DNA of 64,000 nucleotides from Pseudomonas typographi (lineage in GTDB: Bacteria; Pseudomonadota; Gammaproteobacteria; Pseudomonadales; Pseudomonadaceae): contig NZ_JAAOCA010000001.1 in NCBI RefSeq assembly GCF_014694385.1, positions 1 to 64,000 on the forward strand, in the 5' to 3' direction. The first letter of the stretch is position 1; each line of letters opens with the position of its first letter. Positions 1-13,726 of the stretch are shown piece after piece. The translations under genes were made by a program, and so were the position numbers. The notes below the pieces were generated by a model. That model saw only the letters and a list, made by a program, of their open reading frames with translations, searched no databases and had not been told where the DNA came from.

Positions 1-396
<396 letters not shown>

Positions 397-471
397 ATAC
401 AGTTATTTCATCATCTTCATCGTCATGTTCACCATTTCCCGTCCATCTATTTCATTTTCAAAGCCAAAATC

Positions 472-2983
<2,512 letters not shown>

Positions 2984-3004
2984 CAACCGGGGTAACGCCG
3001 GCCC

Positions 3005-3355
3005 TCAGATCGAAAACGACTGGCCACAGCCGCAAGTGGTGGTGGCATTGGGGTTGTTGATCACGAAACGCGAGCCTTCCAAGCCCTCCTGGTAGTCCAC
3101 CTCGGCACCGGCCAGGTACTGGTAGCTCATTGGGTCCACCACCAGGCTCACGCCCTCGCGTTCCACAAGGGTGTCATCCTCGGCAATGTCTTCGTCGAAG
3201 GTAAAACCGTATTGGAAGCCCGAGCAGCCGCCCCCCGTGACGAACACGCGTAACTTCAGGCGCTCGTTACCTTCTTCCTCGACCAGGGTCTTCACCTTGT
3301 GCGCGGCACCCTGGGTGAATTGCAAAGCCGTTGGGGTAAAGGACTCGACGCTCAT
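3005..3355 (-). CDS. erpA: Iron-sulfur cluster insertion protein ErpA
   Basis: A-type carrier that hands Fe-S clusters to apo-enzymes, notably those of isoprenoid synthesis and respiration. It has 116 residues, the usual family length. The three cluster-binding cysteines are present: C44 in [10 protein letters not shown] and C108/C110 in the C-terminal TCGCGQSF. The start is supported by a GGGAGAG sequence shortly upstream on the minus strand. It converges with anmK and diverges from hemJ. Confidence 0.95.
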   Translation of the reverse strand: MSVESFTPTALQFTQGAAHKVKTLVEEEGNERLKLRVFVTGGGCSGFQYGFTFDEDIAEDDTLVEREGVSLVVDPMSYQYLAGAEVDYQEGLEGSRFVINNPNATTTCGCGQSFSI

Positions 3356-3512
3356 GTTGACTCTCTCCCGGCGCTAGCCGACGTGTTGCGAAAAGGCTGG
3401 CATTATCCGCTTGCCTGAGTAAATTGGTCAAGAATCAACCACTCATTGAGAAGTGGCGCCCGCCGCCCGTGGCGTCTACCATCGGCGCACCGTGACCCTG
3501 GAATACACCACT

Positions 3513-3938
3513 ATGCTCTATCTTTGGCTAAAGGCCCTGCATATCGTCGCCGTCGTTTGCTGGTTCGCCGGCCTGTTCTACCTACCCCGCCTGTTCGTTT
3601 ACCACGCCATGAGCGAAGACGCCACCAGCCGCGACCGCTTCAAGGTCATGGAGCGCAAGCTTTACCGCGGCATCATGGGGCCTTCGATGATCGCTACCCT
3701 GCTGATCGGCGGCTGGATGCTCTACCTCAACCCTGGCTGGCTGAGCCAGGGCTGGTTGCACGCCAAGTTGGCGCTGGTGGTGGTATTGATCGGCTACCAC
3801 CATGTGTGCGGTGCCCAGCTCAAGCGATTCGCCCGTGACGAAAACCGACGCAGCCACACCTTTTACCGCTGGTTCAACGAGTTGCCCGTGCTGATATTAC
3901 TGGCCGTAGTCATATTGGCGGTAGTAAAACCGTTCTGA
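3513..3938 (+). CDS. hemJ: Protoporphyrinogen IX oxidase HemJ
   Basis: Membrane enzyme for the penultimate haem step, protoporphyrinogen IX to protoporphyrin IX. It has 141 residues and about four hydrophobic helices. It starts MLYLWLKALHIV, with the conserved His at position 10 and the FAGLFYLPRLFVYH motif of the HemJ/UPF0093 family. I place the start at the ATG at 3513; the longer in-frame start at 3453 adds a charged, non-conserved tail ahead of the first helix. The gene stands alone between erpA and a DUF805 gene. Confidence 0.88.
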   Translation: MLYLWLKALHIVAVVCWFAGLFYLPRLFVYHAMSEDATSRDRFKVMERKLYRGIMGPSMIATLLIGGWMLYLNPGWLSQGWLHAKLALVVVLIGYHHVCGAQLKRFARDENRRSHTFYRWFNELPVLILLAVVILAVVKPF

Positions 3939-4007
3939 CCGTCAGTGGAAAGCGGCGCTGCGACCTTGTATCTTGCGCCGCTCGTCAGATGACAAGGACT
4001 TGTCGAC

Positions 4008-4511
4008 ATGCAGCCTCCCTCCCCATTCGAGCCGCCCAAGGCCGACCTTGTAACGACCCCAGTGTACGCCGAACTCAACTGGACAACCCGCAACGGCCGT
4101 ATTGGCAGGTTGCGCTACCTGGCCTGGACATTCGTCTTCATGCTGGTGGGGTTTCCCATCACATTGGCCCTATTGAAGGTGGTGTATTCGCTCAACGCCG
4201 CGGTAAGCCTGCTGCTCCTTGGCACGGTGGGGGTAGCCGCACTGGTTGTCGGGGTTCGCATCTGTGCCCAGCGGCTGCACGACATTGGCTGGTCTGCCTG
4301 GTGGTTGCTGCTCTATCTAGTGCCATTGGGTAACAATATCTTCGCGCTGGTGATGCTGGTGATGCCTGGCGACCCTGGGCGTAACCGTTTCGGCCCACCG
4401 CCGCCACCGAACAACACGGCAGTGAAGCTGTTGGCGGTACTGGGCCTGGCGGCGTTCATCGGCCTATTCTTGCTCGCGGTTCTTGGCGACCTACCTTCGC
4501 TCTTGCGCTGA
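4008..4511 (+). CDS. DUF805 family membrane protein
   Basis: Small inner-membrane protein of unknown function, 167 residues. Several hydrophobic helices span about residues 40-125, with the family motif RNGRIGRLRYLAW before the first helix and AQRLHDIGWSAWW in the middle. A proline-rich cytosolic N-terminus (QPPSPFEPPKAD) precedes the membrane part. The ATG at 4008 has an AAGGA sequence upstream. DUF805 proteins resemble YhaH/YhaI of enteric bacteria; no reaction is known, and neighbours give no clue. Confidence 0.8.
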   Translation: MQPPSPFEPPKADLVTTPVYAELNWTTRNGRIGRLRYLAWTFVFMLVGFPITLALLKVVYSLNAAVSLLLLGTVGVAALVVGVRICAQRLHDIGWSAWWLLLYLVPLGNNIFALVMLVMPGDPGRNRFGPPPPPNNTAVKLLAVLGLAAFIGLFLLAVLGDLPSLLR

Positions 4512-4593
4512 TGCCTGCGTGGGGCCGCCGTTGCGATTACACTGGCCGGGGTAGAGGCGCCGCTTCGGTAGCGCCCGGCTGGAGAACCTTGCA

Positions 4594-5367
4594 ATGCCCC
4601 CTTACGCTTTGATCACCGGTGCGTCCAGCGGCCTTGGCCTGGCCTTGGCCGAGGCGCTGGCACGCCAGGGCCGCTCGCTGATCCTCGTCGCCCGCCAGCG
4701 TGATGCGCTGGAAACCATTGCCCTGGAGCTTACCCAACGCTTCGGTGTCGAGGTGCTGTTCCGGGCCTGTGACCTGGGCGAGCCGCTGCGCCTGTCGGGC
4801 TTCTTGCTCGAGCTTGAAGAAAACCAAACCCGCATCAACCTGCTGGTCAATTGCGCTGGGGTACGCTCCCATGGGCACTTCCTGGCGCAAGATTGGGGCC
4901 AGGAACAGGACCTGCTCGAGCTCAACGTGCTGGCCCTTGCCCGCCTGCGCCATGCCCTGGGTAACAGCATGGCGGTGCAGGGTGGCGGGCAGATTCTCAA
5001 CGTTGCGTCGGCCGCCGCCTTCCAGCCGGGGCCGTGGATGAGCAGCTATGCGGCCAGCAAAGCCTTCGTGCTGCATTTTTCCGAAGGCCTTCGCGAGGAG
5101 CTCAAGCAAACGGGCATTCGGGTGTCGGTGCTTTGCCCCGGCCCGGTTCGGTCGCCGCTGCGCAACACCCCTCGATTAGAACGCAGCGCCTGGCCGCAGC
5201 GCGCCGACGAAGTGGCACTTTACACAGTGCGGGCATTGGCCAAAAATCGCGCGCTGATCATTCCCGGCTGGCGTAACCGTTGGCTGCTGCGTGCCGGGTG
5301 CCTTGGCCCACGCTGGCTGCGTCGCAAGCTGGCTGCCTGGGCCAACCGCCGGTACGCACCGTATTGA
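4594..5367 (+). CDS. SDR family NAD(P)-dependent oxidoreductase
   Basis: Classical short-chain dehydrogenase of 257 residues. The cofactor loop TGASSGLGLALAEA is at the N-terminus, NCAG in the middle, the catalytic serine region NVASAAAF and then YAASK (Tyr and Lys). The C-terminus is unusually basic and aromatic (RRKLAAWANRRYAPY), as in SDRs that sit at the membrane. The substrate is unknown. The gene sits between the DUF805 gene and a HIT gene with no shared pathway evident. Confidence 0.85.
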   Translation: MPPYALITGASSGLGLALAEALARQGRSLILVARQRDALETIALELTQRFGVEVLFRACDLGEPLRLSGFLLELEENQTRINLLVNCAGVRSHGHFLAQDWGQEQDLLELNVLALARLRHALGNSMAVQGGGQILNVASAAAFQPGPWMSSYAASKAFVLHFSEGLREELKQTGIRVSVLCPGPVRSPLRNTPRLERSAWPQRADEVALYTVRALAKNRALIIPGWRNRWLLRAGCLGPRWLRRKLAAWANRRYAPY

Positions 5368-5439
5368 CGCAAAGCACTGGGCGGCGCAGCCTGGGCTCAG
5401 TACACTGGGGGCACTAACATCCACCCTGGAGGACCCGCT

Positions 5440-5778
5440 GTGGATACTCTCTTCACCAAGATCATCAACCGGGAAATACCGGCGAAGTTCATCTACGAAG
5501 ACGATCAAGTGGTCGCCTTCCACGATATAGCCCCACAGGCGCCGGTGCATTTTTTGGTCGTGCCGAAACAGCACATCAGAACCCTGGCCGACGTCACCGA
5601 GCAGGATATACCCTTGCTCGGCCATATCGTTTTTACCGCCCAGCGCCTGGCCAAAGAACTGGGTTGCGAAGAGGGCTTCAGGGTTGTGATGAATACCAAC
5701 GAAGACGGTGGCCAAACGGTCTACCACATTCATATGCACGTGCTCGGCCAGCGCCAGATGCACTGGCCGCCGGGCTGA
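5440..5778 (+). CDS. Histidine triad (HIT) nucleotide-binding protein
   Basis: HINT-type purine nucleotide phosphoramidase, 112 residues. The catalytic triad H96-x-H98-x-H100 near the C-terminus is intact (VYHIHMHVLG), and the N-terminal TLFTKIINREIPAKF is typical of the HinT branch. The start is GTG at 5440 with CTGGAGGA placed well upstream. The short C-terminal tail ends WPPG as in many HinT proteins. Substrate in the cell is unproven for most members. Confidence 0.92.
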   Translation: MDTLFTKIINREIPAKFIYEDDQVVAFHDIAPQAPVHFLVVPKQHIRTLADVTEQDIPLLGHIVFTAQRLAKELGCEEGFRVVMNTNEDGGQTVYHIHMHVLGQRQMHWPPG

Positions 5779-5841
5779 CCGCCCTCTTCGCGCCGCGCAT
5801 CGCTTGCGCGGCTTCGCCAGCCTTGCCCAACGGAGGTTCTC

Positions 5842-6489
5842 GTGGCCGTCGAACGCCAGTATTCCCCTCTCGATAAACTGCTGCTTCAGGCCGATACTGC
5901 GGCCCGCACACTGCTGCCCTTCAGTGGCCAGCCGGCACGGCCTTCACCGGCGGTGCTGCAACCCAACGCCGACATGAGCGAACGCGACAGCCGCCATGCG
6001 GCCGGCCTGATGCGCATCAACCACACCGGCGAGGTGTGTGCGCAAGCGCTGTACCAGGGCCAAGCCCTGACCGCCACGCTGCCCACCGTGCGCAACGCGA
6101 TGGAGCATGCAGCCGCGGAAGAAGTCGACCACCTGGCCTGGTGCGAGCAGCGGATTCGCCAACTGGGCGGCCGCCCTAGTGTGCTTAACCCGCTGTTCTA
6201 CGGTATGTCGTTTGGTCTCGGCGCGTTAGCCGGGTTGATCAGCGACAAGGTCAGCCTTGGGTTCGTGGCGGCCACCGAGCATCAGGTGTGCAAGCACCTG
6301 GATGAACACCTGCAAAAGCTGCCAGCCGAAGACCGCCAGTCGCGGGCGATTCTCGAGCAGATGCGCCTTGATGAAGCCCAGCACGCCGAAGTGGCACTGG
6401 GCGCCGGTGGCCTGCGCTTCGCCGCGCCGGTCAAGTTCGGCATGAGCTTGTTGGCCAAGGTGATGACCACCACCACCTACCGCGTATAA
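5842..6489 (+). CDS. coq7: 2-polyprenyl-3-methyl-6-methoxy-1,4-benzoquinone monooxygenase
   Basis: Di-iron hydroxylase of ubiquinone synthesis, acting at the inner-membrane surface on demethoxyubiquinone. It has 215 residues. Ferritin-like iron ligands are visible in [29 protein letters not shown], and later [12 protein letters not shown] and [11 protein letters not shown]. The start is GTG at 5842 with a strong CGGAGG eight bases upstream. A hairpin terminator follows at about 6,607. Confidence 0.94.
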   Translation: MAVERQYSPLDKLLLQADTAARTLLPFSGQPARPSPAVLQPNADMSERDSRHAAGLMRINHTGEVCAQALYQGQALTATLPTVRNAMEHAAAEEVDHLAWCEQRIRQLGGRPSVLNPLFYGMSFGLGALAGLISDKVSLGFVAATEHQVCKHLDEHLQKLPAEDRQSRAILEQMRLDEAQHAEVALGAGGLRFAAPVKFGMSLLAKVMTTTTYRV

Positions 6490-6606
6490 CGTGGCGCCTC
6501 AGAAGTTGGCTGTGCCTTTTACTGCGAGGCCGCATCATCGCTGCCCTTGCGGCAGCAGCGTCACGCGATAACACCTGTGCGTGCTTCAAGGCGTGCCACG
6601 CATATG

Positions 6607-6638
6607 AAAAAAGCCCAGGGCAATGCCTGGGCTTTTTC
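6607..6638. terminator. Bidirectional rho-independent terminator between coq7 and speD
   Basis: AAAAAAGCCCAGG and CCTGGGCTTTTT form a long perfect stem around a short loop, with A-run on the left and T-run on the right. It can therefore end transcripts from both converging genes. Confidence 0.85.
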
Positions 6639-6652
6639 GTTTGGGCGAGACG

Positions 6653-7444
6653 TCAGGCGACGTTGCGGCCATAAAAGATTTCGAGCATTTCGTGGCGTAC
6701 ACGTTCAGTGACCTGCTCGCGCTGCTGCGAGGATAAATTGTTGGTGGCATCACCAAACAGGTAGTTATCCAGTTCGAATTGCTTGAGCAGCATCTTGGTG
6801 TGAAACAGGTTTTCCTGGTACACGTTCACGTCAAGCATCTGGTAGGCGCCCCGGGTATCGTCCGAAAGGTAATTCTGAATAGAATTGATCTCATGGTCGA
6901 TGAAATGCTTGCGCCCCTCGATGTCGCGGGTAAAGCCGCGTACGCGATAATCCACGGTAACGATGTCTGAATCGAATTGATGGATCAGGTAATTCAATGC
7001 CTTAAGCGGCGAAATCACCCCACAGGTCGACACATCGATGTCGACACGGAATGTGGCGATGCCGTTGTCCGGGTGAATTTCCGGGTAGGTATGAACGGTG
7101 ATATGGCTTTTATCCAGATGCGCCAGAATAGTATCGGGCAATGGGCCCGGCGATTCCTCGATCTGGCTATCGGTCGGGGTGACCGGTTGCTCGGAGATCA
7201 GGATGGTCACACTGGCGCCTTGCGGTTCGTAATCCTGCCGGGCGATATTCAGGATATTGGCACCAATGATATCTACAACATCAGTCAGAATCTGCGTCAG
7301 GCGCGCGGCGTCGTACTCTTGGTTGATGTACTCCACATACGCCTGTTGGTCTTGCGGAGTTTGCGCATAGCAGATGTCATAGATGTTGAAGCTCAAGGTC
7401 TTGGTCAGGTTGTTGAACCCGTGGAGCTTGAGTTTGCTTTTCAC
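6653..7444 (-). CDS. speD: S-adenosylmethionine decarboxylase proenzyme
   Basis: Makes decarboxylated SAM, the aminopropyl donor for spermidine. It has 263 residues, as in the long enterobacterial-type (class 1A) enzyme. The self-cleavage site that yields the pyruvoyl group is K112-S113 in [13 protein letters not shown], so the proenzyme should process normally. The start is GTG at 7444 with a GAGAG about ten bases upstream. About 240 bases of upstream sequence separate it from osmC-like DNA; I see no clear promoter consensus there. Confidence 0.94.
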   Translation of the reverse strand: MKSKLKLHGFNNLTKTLSFNIYDICYAQTPQDQQAYVEYINQEYDAARLTQILTDVVDIIGANILNIARQDYEPQGASVTILISEQPVTPTDSQIEESPGPLPDTILAHLDKSHITVHTYPEIHPDNGIATFRVDIDVSTCGVISPLKALNYLIHQFDSDIVTVDYRVRGFTRDIEGRKHFIDHEINSIQNYLSDDTRGAYQMLDVNVYQENLFHTKMLLKQFELDNYLFGDATNNLSSQQREQVTERVRHEMLEIFYGRNVA

Positions 7445-7685
7445 CGTTTAAAACTCTCTGTGCAAGTGCGGCCTGGCCGCGTGATCGAGCATGCCCGTCA
7501 GGTGTGTACTGCACACCTGCGTAGGGCGATTTACACCTCTTCGCATTGGCGATTTTGGTTGTTTGGCCGGACACCGTCCGATCGGGGCCCGGCGTGCAAC
7601 CGGGCCTCGAAAAAGGGGCGCATTATGCAGCCGCCGGCCACGCACTGCTAGAGCATCGGGTACTTTTATGACCGGTGTGTATCAC

Positions 7686-8108
7686 TCAGCCCAATTCGAC
7701 GATTTCGTAGGTGTGGGTAATCTCGACGCCGGCGCGGCCGAGCATGATCGAAGCCGAGCAATACTTCTCGGCAGACAACTCCACCGCACGCTTGACCTGG
7801 GCCTCTTTCAGGCCGCGGCCCTTGACCACAAAGTGAAGGTGCACCTTGGTGAACACCTTAGGGTCTTCGCCCGCGCGCTCGGCTTCGACGAACGCCTCAC
7901 AGCTCTCCACCGGTTGGCGAGCCTTCTTGAGGATGCTCACCACGTCGAAGTTGCTGCAGCCGCCCAGGCCGATCAGCACCATTTCCATGGGCCGCACGCC
8001 GAGGTTGCGCCCGCCGGCTTCGGGCGGGCCGTCCATCACCACCACGTGGCCGCTGCCGGATTCACCCAAAAACATGGCCTCGCCGGCCCATTGAATACGC
8101 GCCTTCAT
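7686..8108 (-). CDS. OsmC family peroxiredoxin-like protein
   Basis: OsmC/YhfA-type protein of 140 residues. The two conserved redox cysteines are C51 in GLGGCSNFD and C117 in AEKYCSASIM, so thiol-peroxidase chemistry is possible, though the YhfA branch is uncharacterised. The start has a very strong GAGGAGG site. It is divergent from crp/vfr across about 156 bases, a conserved arrangement in Pseudomonas. Confidence 0.88.
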   Translation of the reverse strand: MKARIQWAGEAMFLGESGSGHVVVMDGPPEAGGRNLGVRPMEMVLIGLGGCSNFDVVSILKKARQPVESCEAFVEAERAGEDPKVFTKVHLHFVVKGRGLKEAQVKRAVELSAEKYCSASIMLGRAGVEITHTYEIVELG

Positions 8109-8264
8109 ATCGGCCTCCTCTGGGAAAAATGCGCCAGCTTAGCACAGCGCGCTCCCCGAGCATTTGCCCAGGCTCGCCGTATCGCATCGCGCATCGATTC
8201 TGATACAGTGGTGCCAATTTGATGGCGCCAAACATGCATACACAGCACTAGCCGAGACCCCGCG

Positions 8265-8903
8265 ATGGCCCTCCCAGCTTCGAAGATCAAGTGCATCGAT
8301 AAGTTATTGGCCTACAGCCAGCGCCGCCGGTATGCGGCCAAAAGCAACTTGATCTGCGCAGGGAATCAATCACAAACCCTTTCGTACATCATCAAGGGCT
8401 CGGTCACCGTGCTGATCGAGGATGACGAGGGCCGCGAAATGATTATCGCCTACCTCAATGCTGGCGACTTCGTAGGCGAACTGGGCTTGTTCGATCCGCC
8501 GCCAGGCGACGGACAGCGCAGCGCCTGGGTCCGCACCCGAACCGAATGCGAGGTGGCCGAGATCAGCTATGGGCGCTTTCGCGAACTGGCCGAGCAGGAA
8601 CCTGACATGCTTTACGCCATCAGCGGTCAAATAGCCCAGCGCCTGCGCAACACCACCCGCAAGGTGGGCGATTTGGCGTTCTTCGATGTAACCGGCCGGG
8701 TCGCACGCTGCCTGCTCGAATTGTGCAAGCAGCCTGATGCCATGACCCACCCCGACGGTATGCAGATCAAAATCACCCGCCAGGAAATTGGCCGGATCGT
8801 CGGCTGCTCTCGGGAAATGGTCGGCCGGGTGCTAAAAGACCTGGAAATGCAGCGCCTGATCGCCGTGAAGGGCAAAACGATGGTGGTTTACGGCACGCGC
8901 TGA
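8265..8903 (+). CDS. vfr: cAMP-activated global regulator Crp/Vfr
   Basis: Cytosolic dimeric transcription factor of the CRP/FNR family, 212 residues. The cyclic-nucleotide domain covers about residues 15-125 ([28 protein letters not shown]) and the winged helix the C-terminus, with the recognition helix in [15 protein letters not shown]. Its likeness to P. aeruginosa Vfr is high throughout, and the synteny with speD and trpC matches Pseudomonas. In P. putida-type species it is usually called Crp. Its end overlaps the convergent ligase gene by 16 bases. Confidence 0.93.
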   Translation: MALPASKIKCIDKLLAYSQRRRYAAKSNLICAGNQSQTLSYIIKGSVTVLIEDDEGREMIIAYLNAGDFVGELGLFDPPPGDGQRSAWVRTRTECEVAEISYGRFRELAEQEPDMLYAISGQIAQRLRNTTRKVGDLAFFDVTGRVARCLLELCKQPDAMTHPDGMQIKITRQEIGRIVGCSREMVGRVLKDLEMQRLIAVKGKTMVVYGTR

Positions 8904-9604
8904 GGCATGGCCCGCAGTGTTTCGAGCAACGCCTGGTAGGCATGCGCTAAGGGTTGCACCACCTGGGCAGCGGGGAACCGTTCCCAGAGGCCAATGTGGC
9001 TGGCGGCGTTGCAGCGCTGGGGTAGCCCACACACGTGGTTGAAGCGGTTGACCGCCGCCACCATCGCTTGGCGCTCGTCGCCCATCAGCATGGCGCCGTG
9101 CGCTAATACCACCGGCCGTGAACCGCTGAGCCCCTGCCGCCAGCGCTGGGCCGTACCCACCCACTTGCGCCCGCCCAGGTTTACGTTGTAACGGCCGTCG
9201 CAAAAGGCTCCGGGCACCTCGCCCACGGTTGGCTCCCCACCCAGGCTGTGCAGCAGCTGGCACAGTGGTTGGCAGAGCCGTTCATAGGCGGCCTCGATAC
9301 GGTTGCGATCACCCTCGCTGCGTGGGGCGGCATACACCAAGGCCACATTGATCGTCGCCGCCGACTGCGGTACCGGTTCACCGCCGGTTTCACGCAACAG
9401 CACCGGCCAACCGGTGGCTGCCACGGCGGCGCTGGCCGCATCGAAGCCCTCCAGCCGGCTCATACGCCGCGGCATCACCAGCGCCCGGTCCGTGGCTTGC
9501 CAGAACAACACGCCATCGGTGGCTTTACCGGCACACACGTCCGCCAGCAGCTGTTGTTCAGCAGCCAAGCCCGCCTCGGTGGTTACCCGCAGCACCGGCG
9601 CCAT
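8888..9604 (-). CDS. Lipoate--protein ligase family protein
   Basis: Member of the LplA/BPL catalytic family, about 238 residues from the ATG at 9604, which lies one base beyond the trpC stop. Family features include [11 protein letters not shown] near the N-terminus, [11 protein letters not shown] (the RRxxGGG-like loop, here RETGGE) and the active-site lysine in [12 protein letters not shown]. Whether it attaches lipoate, octanoate or biotin is not evident. A longer start at 9688 would run into trpC and has no family support. It looks like the last gene of the trpGDC transcript. Confidence 0.8.
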   Translation of the reverse strand: MAPVLRVTTEAGLAAEQQLLADVCAGKATDGVLFWQATDRALVMPRRMSRLEGFDAASAAVAATGWPVLLRETGGEPVPQSAATINVALVYAAPRSEGDRNRIEAAYERLCQPLCQLLHSLGGEPTVGEVPGAFCDGRYNVNLGGRKWVGTAQRWRQGLSGSRPVVLAHGAMLMGDERQAMVAAVNRFNHVCGLPQRCNAASHIGLWERFPAAQVVQPLAHAYQALLETLRAMPQRVP

Positions 9605-9605
9605 G

Positions 9606-10439
9606 TCAATCCAACGGCTTGGGCAGGGCCGAAGGCACCTGCTCGGGAAAGAACAAGCGCTGCAGTTCCAGCCCGGGGTTTTCTGCACGCATGAACGCCT
9701 CGCCTACCAGGAAGGCATACACGTCATTGATTTCCATCAGCTCGACATCGGCGCGGTTGACGATGCCACTCTCGGTGATCACCAGCCGATCACGTGGGAT
9801 ACGCGGCAGCAGATCGAGGGTGTTTTCAAGGCTTACATCGAACGTATGCAAGTTGCGGTTATTGATTCCCACCAGCGGCGTGTCGAGCTTGAGCGCACGC
9901 TCCAGTTCATCGCCATTGTGCACCTCGACCAACACGTCCAGGCCATGTGCCTTGGCAACGGCAGCGAGTTCGGCCATGCGTGCGTCTTCAAGTGCAGCCA
10001 CGATCAGCAGAATGCAGTCGGCGCCCAGGGCCCGTGCCTCGGCAACCTGGTACGGGTCGATCATGAAATCCTTACGAATCACCGGCAAGTCGCAGGCGCC
10101 CCGCGCTTGCTGCAAGTAGGCATCGGCACCTTGGAAAAAGTCGATGTCGGTGAGCACCGACAAGCACGTCGCGCCGCCTTTGGCATAGCTTTGGGCAATG
10201 GCTTGCGGTACGAAATGTTCACGAATCACGCCTTTGCTCGGCGATGCCTTCTTCACCTCGGCGATCACCGCCGGCTGCTTGCGCGCCGCCTGGGCTCGCA
10301 GCGCCTGGGCAAAGCCGCGCACCGGGCTTGCCGCGGCGGCCAGGCGTTCGACTTCAGCCAGGCTGATCCGGCCGCGGCGCTCGGCGACTTCCTCAGCCTT
10401 GCGGGTGAGGATTTTCTCCAACACCGTGGGCACACTCAT
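9606..10439 (-). CDS. trpC: Indole-3-glycerol phosphate synthase
   Basis: Closes the indole ring from CdRP in tryptophan synthesis. It has 277 residues and a TIM-barrel fold. Signature stretches are [51 protein letters not shown] and [11 protein letters not shown], containing the catalytic lysines and glutamates. Its ATG overlaps the trpD stop by four bases. There is no fused PRA isomerase domain, the normal state in Pseudomonas. Confidence 0.97.
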   Translation of the reverse strand: MSVPTVLEKILTRKAEEVAERRGRISLAEVERLAAAASPVRGFAQALRAQAARKQPAVIAEVKKASPSKGVIREHFVPQAIAQSYAKGGATCLSVLTDIDFFQGADAYLQQARGACDLPVIRKDFMIDPYQVAEARALGADCILLIVAALEDARMAELAAVAKAHGLDVLVEVHNGDELERALKLDTPLVGINNRNLHTFDVSLENTLDLLPRIPRDRLVITESGIVNRADVELMEINDVYAFLVGEAFMRAENPGLELQRLFFPEQVPSALPKPLD

Positions 10440-11485
10440 GCTTGGTTCTCCTGCTTGAATACGGCGGTGAATGCGCCTAGCTCTTCGAGTTTTTCCCGGG
10501 CAAGGCCGGTGTGCAACGCGTCATGGGCCAAGGCCACGCCTTCTTTGAGGGTTTTGGCATGGTCGGCGGCGTAGAGCGCCGCGCCGGCGTTGAGCACGAT
10601 CATCTCGGCGGCCTTCTGCCCACTCGGCGTTTTGCGCCGGCCCAGGGCATCGCGAATGAGCGCCAGGGAAGCCTGCGGGCTGGCTACGTCCAGGCCGTAG
10701 AGGCTTTGGCTCTGGATGCCCAGGTCTTCAGGCTGCACCCAGTACTCGGCCACCTCGCCACCTTTGAGTTCCACCACAAAGGTGGGCGCCGCCAAGCTGA
10801 ATTCGTCCAGGCCGTCTTTGGAATGCACCACCAGCACATGCTTGCTGCCCAGGCGCAGCAACACCTCGGCAACCGGGCGGCACAGCGCCTGGGTGAACAC
10901 ACCGACCACCTGATGCACGACCCCGGCCGGGTTGGTCAGCGGGCCGAGCATGTTGAACAGCGTGCGCAAGCCCAGCTCCCGGCGCGGCCCGGCGGCATAC
11001 TTCATTGCGCCATGGTGGGCCTGGGCAAACATGAAACCCACCCCGACGCTTTCAATGCAGCGCGCCACTTGCACCGGTTCAAGGTTCAAGTACACCCCGG
11101 CAGCTTCGAGTAAATCGGCGCTGCCACTTTTACCCGACACCGCCCGGTTGCCATGCTTGGCCACGGTGCAGCCGGCGGCGGCAGCCACCAACGCCGACGC
11201 GGTGGACACATTGAAGATATTGGCCCCATCGCCACCGGTGCCCACGATATCGACCACGCGGTCCAGCGATTGCAAGTGAACCTTGCCGGCGAGCTCTCGC
11301 ATGGCCGACACCGCACCGACGATCTCATCGATGCTTTCACTTTTCATCCGCAAGCCCATCAGCAGGGCGCCAACCTGCGCATCGGTGCATTGGCCGGTCA
11401 TGATCTGGCCCATTACATCGCGCATTTCGTCCGTGCTCAGGTCCAACTGCTCGACGACACGGGCCAGGGCGCTCTTGATATCCAT
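10436..11485 (-). CDS. trpD: Anthranilate phosphoribosyltransferase
   Basis: Joins anthranilate and PRPP in the second committed step of tryptophan synthesis. It has 349 residues. The PRPP/glycine loop is [17 protein letters not shown], followed by [18 protein letters not shown] and the anthranilate-site region [10 protein letters not shown]. It lies between trpG and trpC with ten-base or shorter gaps, forming trpGDC. Confidence 0.97.
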   Translation of the reverse strand: MDIKSALARVVEQLDLSTDEMRDVMGQIMTGQCTDAQVGALLMGLRMKSESIDEIVGAVSAMRELAGKVHLQSLDRVVDIVGTGGDGANIFNVSTASALVAAAAGCTVAKHGNRAVSGKSGSADLLEAAGVYLNLEPVQVARCIESVGVGFMFAQAHHGAMKYAAGPRRELGLRTLFNMLGPLTNPAGVVHQVVGVFTQALCRPVAEVLLRLGSKHVLVVHSKDGLDEFSLAAPTFVVELKGGEVAEYWVQPEDLGIQSQSLYGLDVASPQASLALIRDALGRRKTPSGQKAAEMIVLNAGAALYAADHAKTLKEGVALAHDALHTGLAREKLEELGAFTAVFKQENQA

Positions 11486-11494
11486 GCTCGCTCC

Positions 11495-12094
11495 TTAAGC
11501 TTGGCGTGCGCCGCCGGCTTGCTTGAGAAAATTGGCCAGCAGGGCGTGGCCCTGCTCGGTCAGAATCGACTCGGGGTGGAATTGTACGCCCTCGACGTTA
11601 AGCGTTTTGTGGCGCAGGCCCATGATCTCGTCGAAGCTGCCATCGGCGTGCTGGGTCCAGGCGGTCACCTCCAGGCACGGGGGCAAGGTGCTGTGCTTGA
11701 CCACGAGCGAATGGTAGCGCGTCACGGTCACGGGGTTGTTCAAACCGCTGAACACGCCCAGGCCCTTATGGTAAACGGGGCTGGTTTTGCCGTGCATCAC
11801 TTGGCGCGCACGCACCACCTCGCCACCGTAGGCCTGGCCAATGGCCTGGTGGCCCAGGCATACACCCAGGATCGGTAGCTTGCCGGCAAAGTGCAGAATG
11901 GCCTCTATGGAAACGCCCGCCTCGGTGGGCGTGCACGGCCCAGGAGACACGACGATGCGCTCCGGCGCCATGGCCTCGATGTCGGCAATGCTCACCTCAT
12001 CGTTGCGCACTACTTTCACCTCGGCCCCTAGCTCGCCCAGGTACTGCACCACGTTGTAGGTAAAGGAGTCGTAGTTGTCGATCATCAGCAACAT
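11495..12094 (-). CDS. trpG: Anthranilate synthase component II (glutamine amidotransferase)
   Basis: Supplies ammonia from glutamine to TrpE. It has 199 residues and begins [14 protein letters not shown]. The class I amidotransferase nucleophile is in [16 protein letters not shown], and the His-Glu pair is in [10 protein letters not shown] use the ATG at 12094, preceded by AAGAGGTT; the open frame extends further upstream to 12367 but that part has no similarity. The trpE stop is 83 bases upstream, so trpE and trpGDC may be one transcript here. Confidence 0.96.
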   Translation of the reverse strand: MLLMIDNYDSFTYNVVQYLGELGAEVKVVRNDEVSIADIEAMAPERIVVSPGPCTPTEAGVSIEAILHFAGKLPILGVCLGHQAIGQAYGGEVVRARQVMHGKTSPVYHKGLGVFSGLNNPVTVTRYHSLVVKHSTLPPCLEVTAWTQHADGSFDEIMGLRHKTLNVEGVQFHPESILTEQGHALLANFLKQAGGARQA

Positions 12095-12177
12095 CGGGTT
12101 AACCTCTTGAATCGTCTGACTGTGGCTTGGCGCCTTCGAATACGTGCGGCGGGCGATGCCCCGTGCCGTGTTCGGAT

Positions 12178-13659
12178 TCAACCACCCGGGGTTTGCTCGG
12201 CCAAGGCCACGGCACGGAACATCGCCCGCCGCTTGTTCAGGGTTTCTTCCCATTCCAAGGCCGGCACCGAGTCGGCGACGATACCCCCACCGGCCTGCAC
12301 GTGCAGTTGCCCTTGCTTGATGACCGCGGTGCGAATCGCGATCGCGGTATCCATGTTGCCGTTCCACGCGAAGTACCCCACCGCACCGCCATAAACCCCA
12401 CGCTTGACCGGCTCGAGCTCGTCGATGATTTCCATTGCGCGGACTTTCGGCGCGCCCGACAGCGTACCCGCCGGCAAGATCGCCCGCAGCGCGTCCATCG
12501 CCGTCAACCCCGCCTTGAGCTTGCCGGTCACGTTCGACACGATGTGCATCACGTTCGAGTAACGCTCGATCACCATCTTCTCGGTCAAACGCACGCTGCC
12601 CACTTCCGATACGCGGCCCGTATCGTTACGGCCCAGGTCGATCAGCATCAGGTGCTCGGCGATTTCCTTATCGTCGCTGAGCAGGTCCACCTCCAGCGCT
12701 TGGTCGGCCTCCTCGGTGGCGCCGCGTGGGCGGGTACCCGCGATAGGACGCACCGTTACATCGCCCTCTTCCACCCTTACCAATACCTCCGGCGAGCTTC
12801 CCACTACGTGGAAGTCGCCGAAGTTGAAGAAGTACATGTACGGGGTGGGGTTAAAGCAACGAAGCGCCCGGTACAGGTCGATGGGCGCGGCGCTAAAGTC
12901 GATCGACATCCGCTGTGAAGGCACCACCTGCATGCAGTCGCCAGCGAGGATGTACTGCTTGATCGTGCCCACCGCGCGCTCGTAGTCGGCCTGGGTAAAA
13001 CTCGAACGGAAGGCCGGTTCGGCCGCTGCGGCCTTGGCAAAGTCCAAGCCCAGCCGTGGCGCCATCGGCTGGCGCAGTTGTTCCAGCAAGCCGTCCAGGC
13101 GTGCCTGGCCCGCCTCGAAGGCGCCAGCCTCGGCGGGGTCGGCCAAAACGATCGCATGCATCTTGCCGGCCAGGTTATCGAACACCACCACCGCGTCAGA
13201 CACCATCAGCAGAATATCAGGTACGCCGATCGGGTCTGGGTTCGGGCATTTACCCAGGCGGGTTTCCACGTAACGAACGCAGTCGTAACCGAAGTAGCCC
13301 ACCAACCCACCATTGAAGCGCGGCAAGCCGGGCAGGGACGGCACATTGTAACGGGCCTTGAACTGCTCGACGAATGCCAACGGGTCGGCCACCTCGGCGT
13401 GCTCGATCACTTCGCCGTCGCGGCTCACTTCGATACGGTGGTCGTTAACCCGCAATACCGTGCGGCATGCCAGGCCGATGATCGAATAACGGCCCCACTT
13501 TTCACCGCCCTGCACAGACTCCAGCAGATAGGTGTTGGGTTGGTCTGCCAGCTTCAAGTAGATGGACAGCGGGGTGTCGAAGTCAGCGAGAGTTTCGCGG
13601 GCGAGCGGAATGCGGTTGTAGCCGGCCTCGGCCAGGTGCAGGAATTCTTCGCGGGTCAT
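12178..13659 (-). CDS. trpE: Anthranilate synthase component I
   Basis: Converts chorismate to anthranilate with ammonia from TrpG. It has 493 residues from the ATG at 13659 ([15 protein letters not shown]), chosen because a GAGG site sits seven bases upstream and Pseudomonas TrpE begins this way; an in-frame ATG lies ten codons earlier. The tryptophan feedback motif LLES is in [16 protein letters not shown]. Catalytic motifs include [26 protein letters not shown] and [16 protein letters not shown]. Confidence 0.96.
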   Translation of the reverse strand: MTREEFLHLAEAGYNRIPLARETLADFDTPLSIYLKLADQPNTYLLESVQGGEKWGRYSIIGLACRTVLRVNDHRIEVSRDGEVIEHAEVADPLAFVEQFKARYNVPSLPGLPRFNGGLVGYFGYDCVRYVETRLGKCPNPDPIGVPDILLMVSDAVVVFDNLAGKMHAIVLADPAEAGAFEAGQARLDGLLEQLRQPMAPRLGLDFAKAAAAEPAFRSSFTQADYERAVGTIKQYILAGDCMQVVPSQRMSIDFSAAPIDLYRALRCFNPTPYMYFFNFGDFHVVGSSPEVLVRVEEGDVTVRPIAGTRPRGATEEADQALEVDLLSDDKEIAEHLMLIDLGRNDTGRVSEVGSVRLTEKMVIERYSNVMHIVSNVTGKLKAGLTAMDALRAILPAGTLSGAPKVRAMEIIDELEPVKRGVYGGAVGYFAWNGNMDTAIAIRTAVIKQGQLHVQAGGGIVADSVPALEWEETLNKRRAMFRAVALAEQTPGG

Positions 13660-13726
13660 GATCTGCCTCGTGGCGGATAAAAGGGACAATCAGGCAAACG
13701 CGCCGGCCAGGCCGGCAAGGCAAACG

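Noticed and set aside
11495-12367. Long version of trpG starting at 12367
   Set aside because: The extra N-terminus is arginine-rich, unlike the family, and overlaps trpE.
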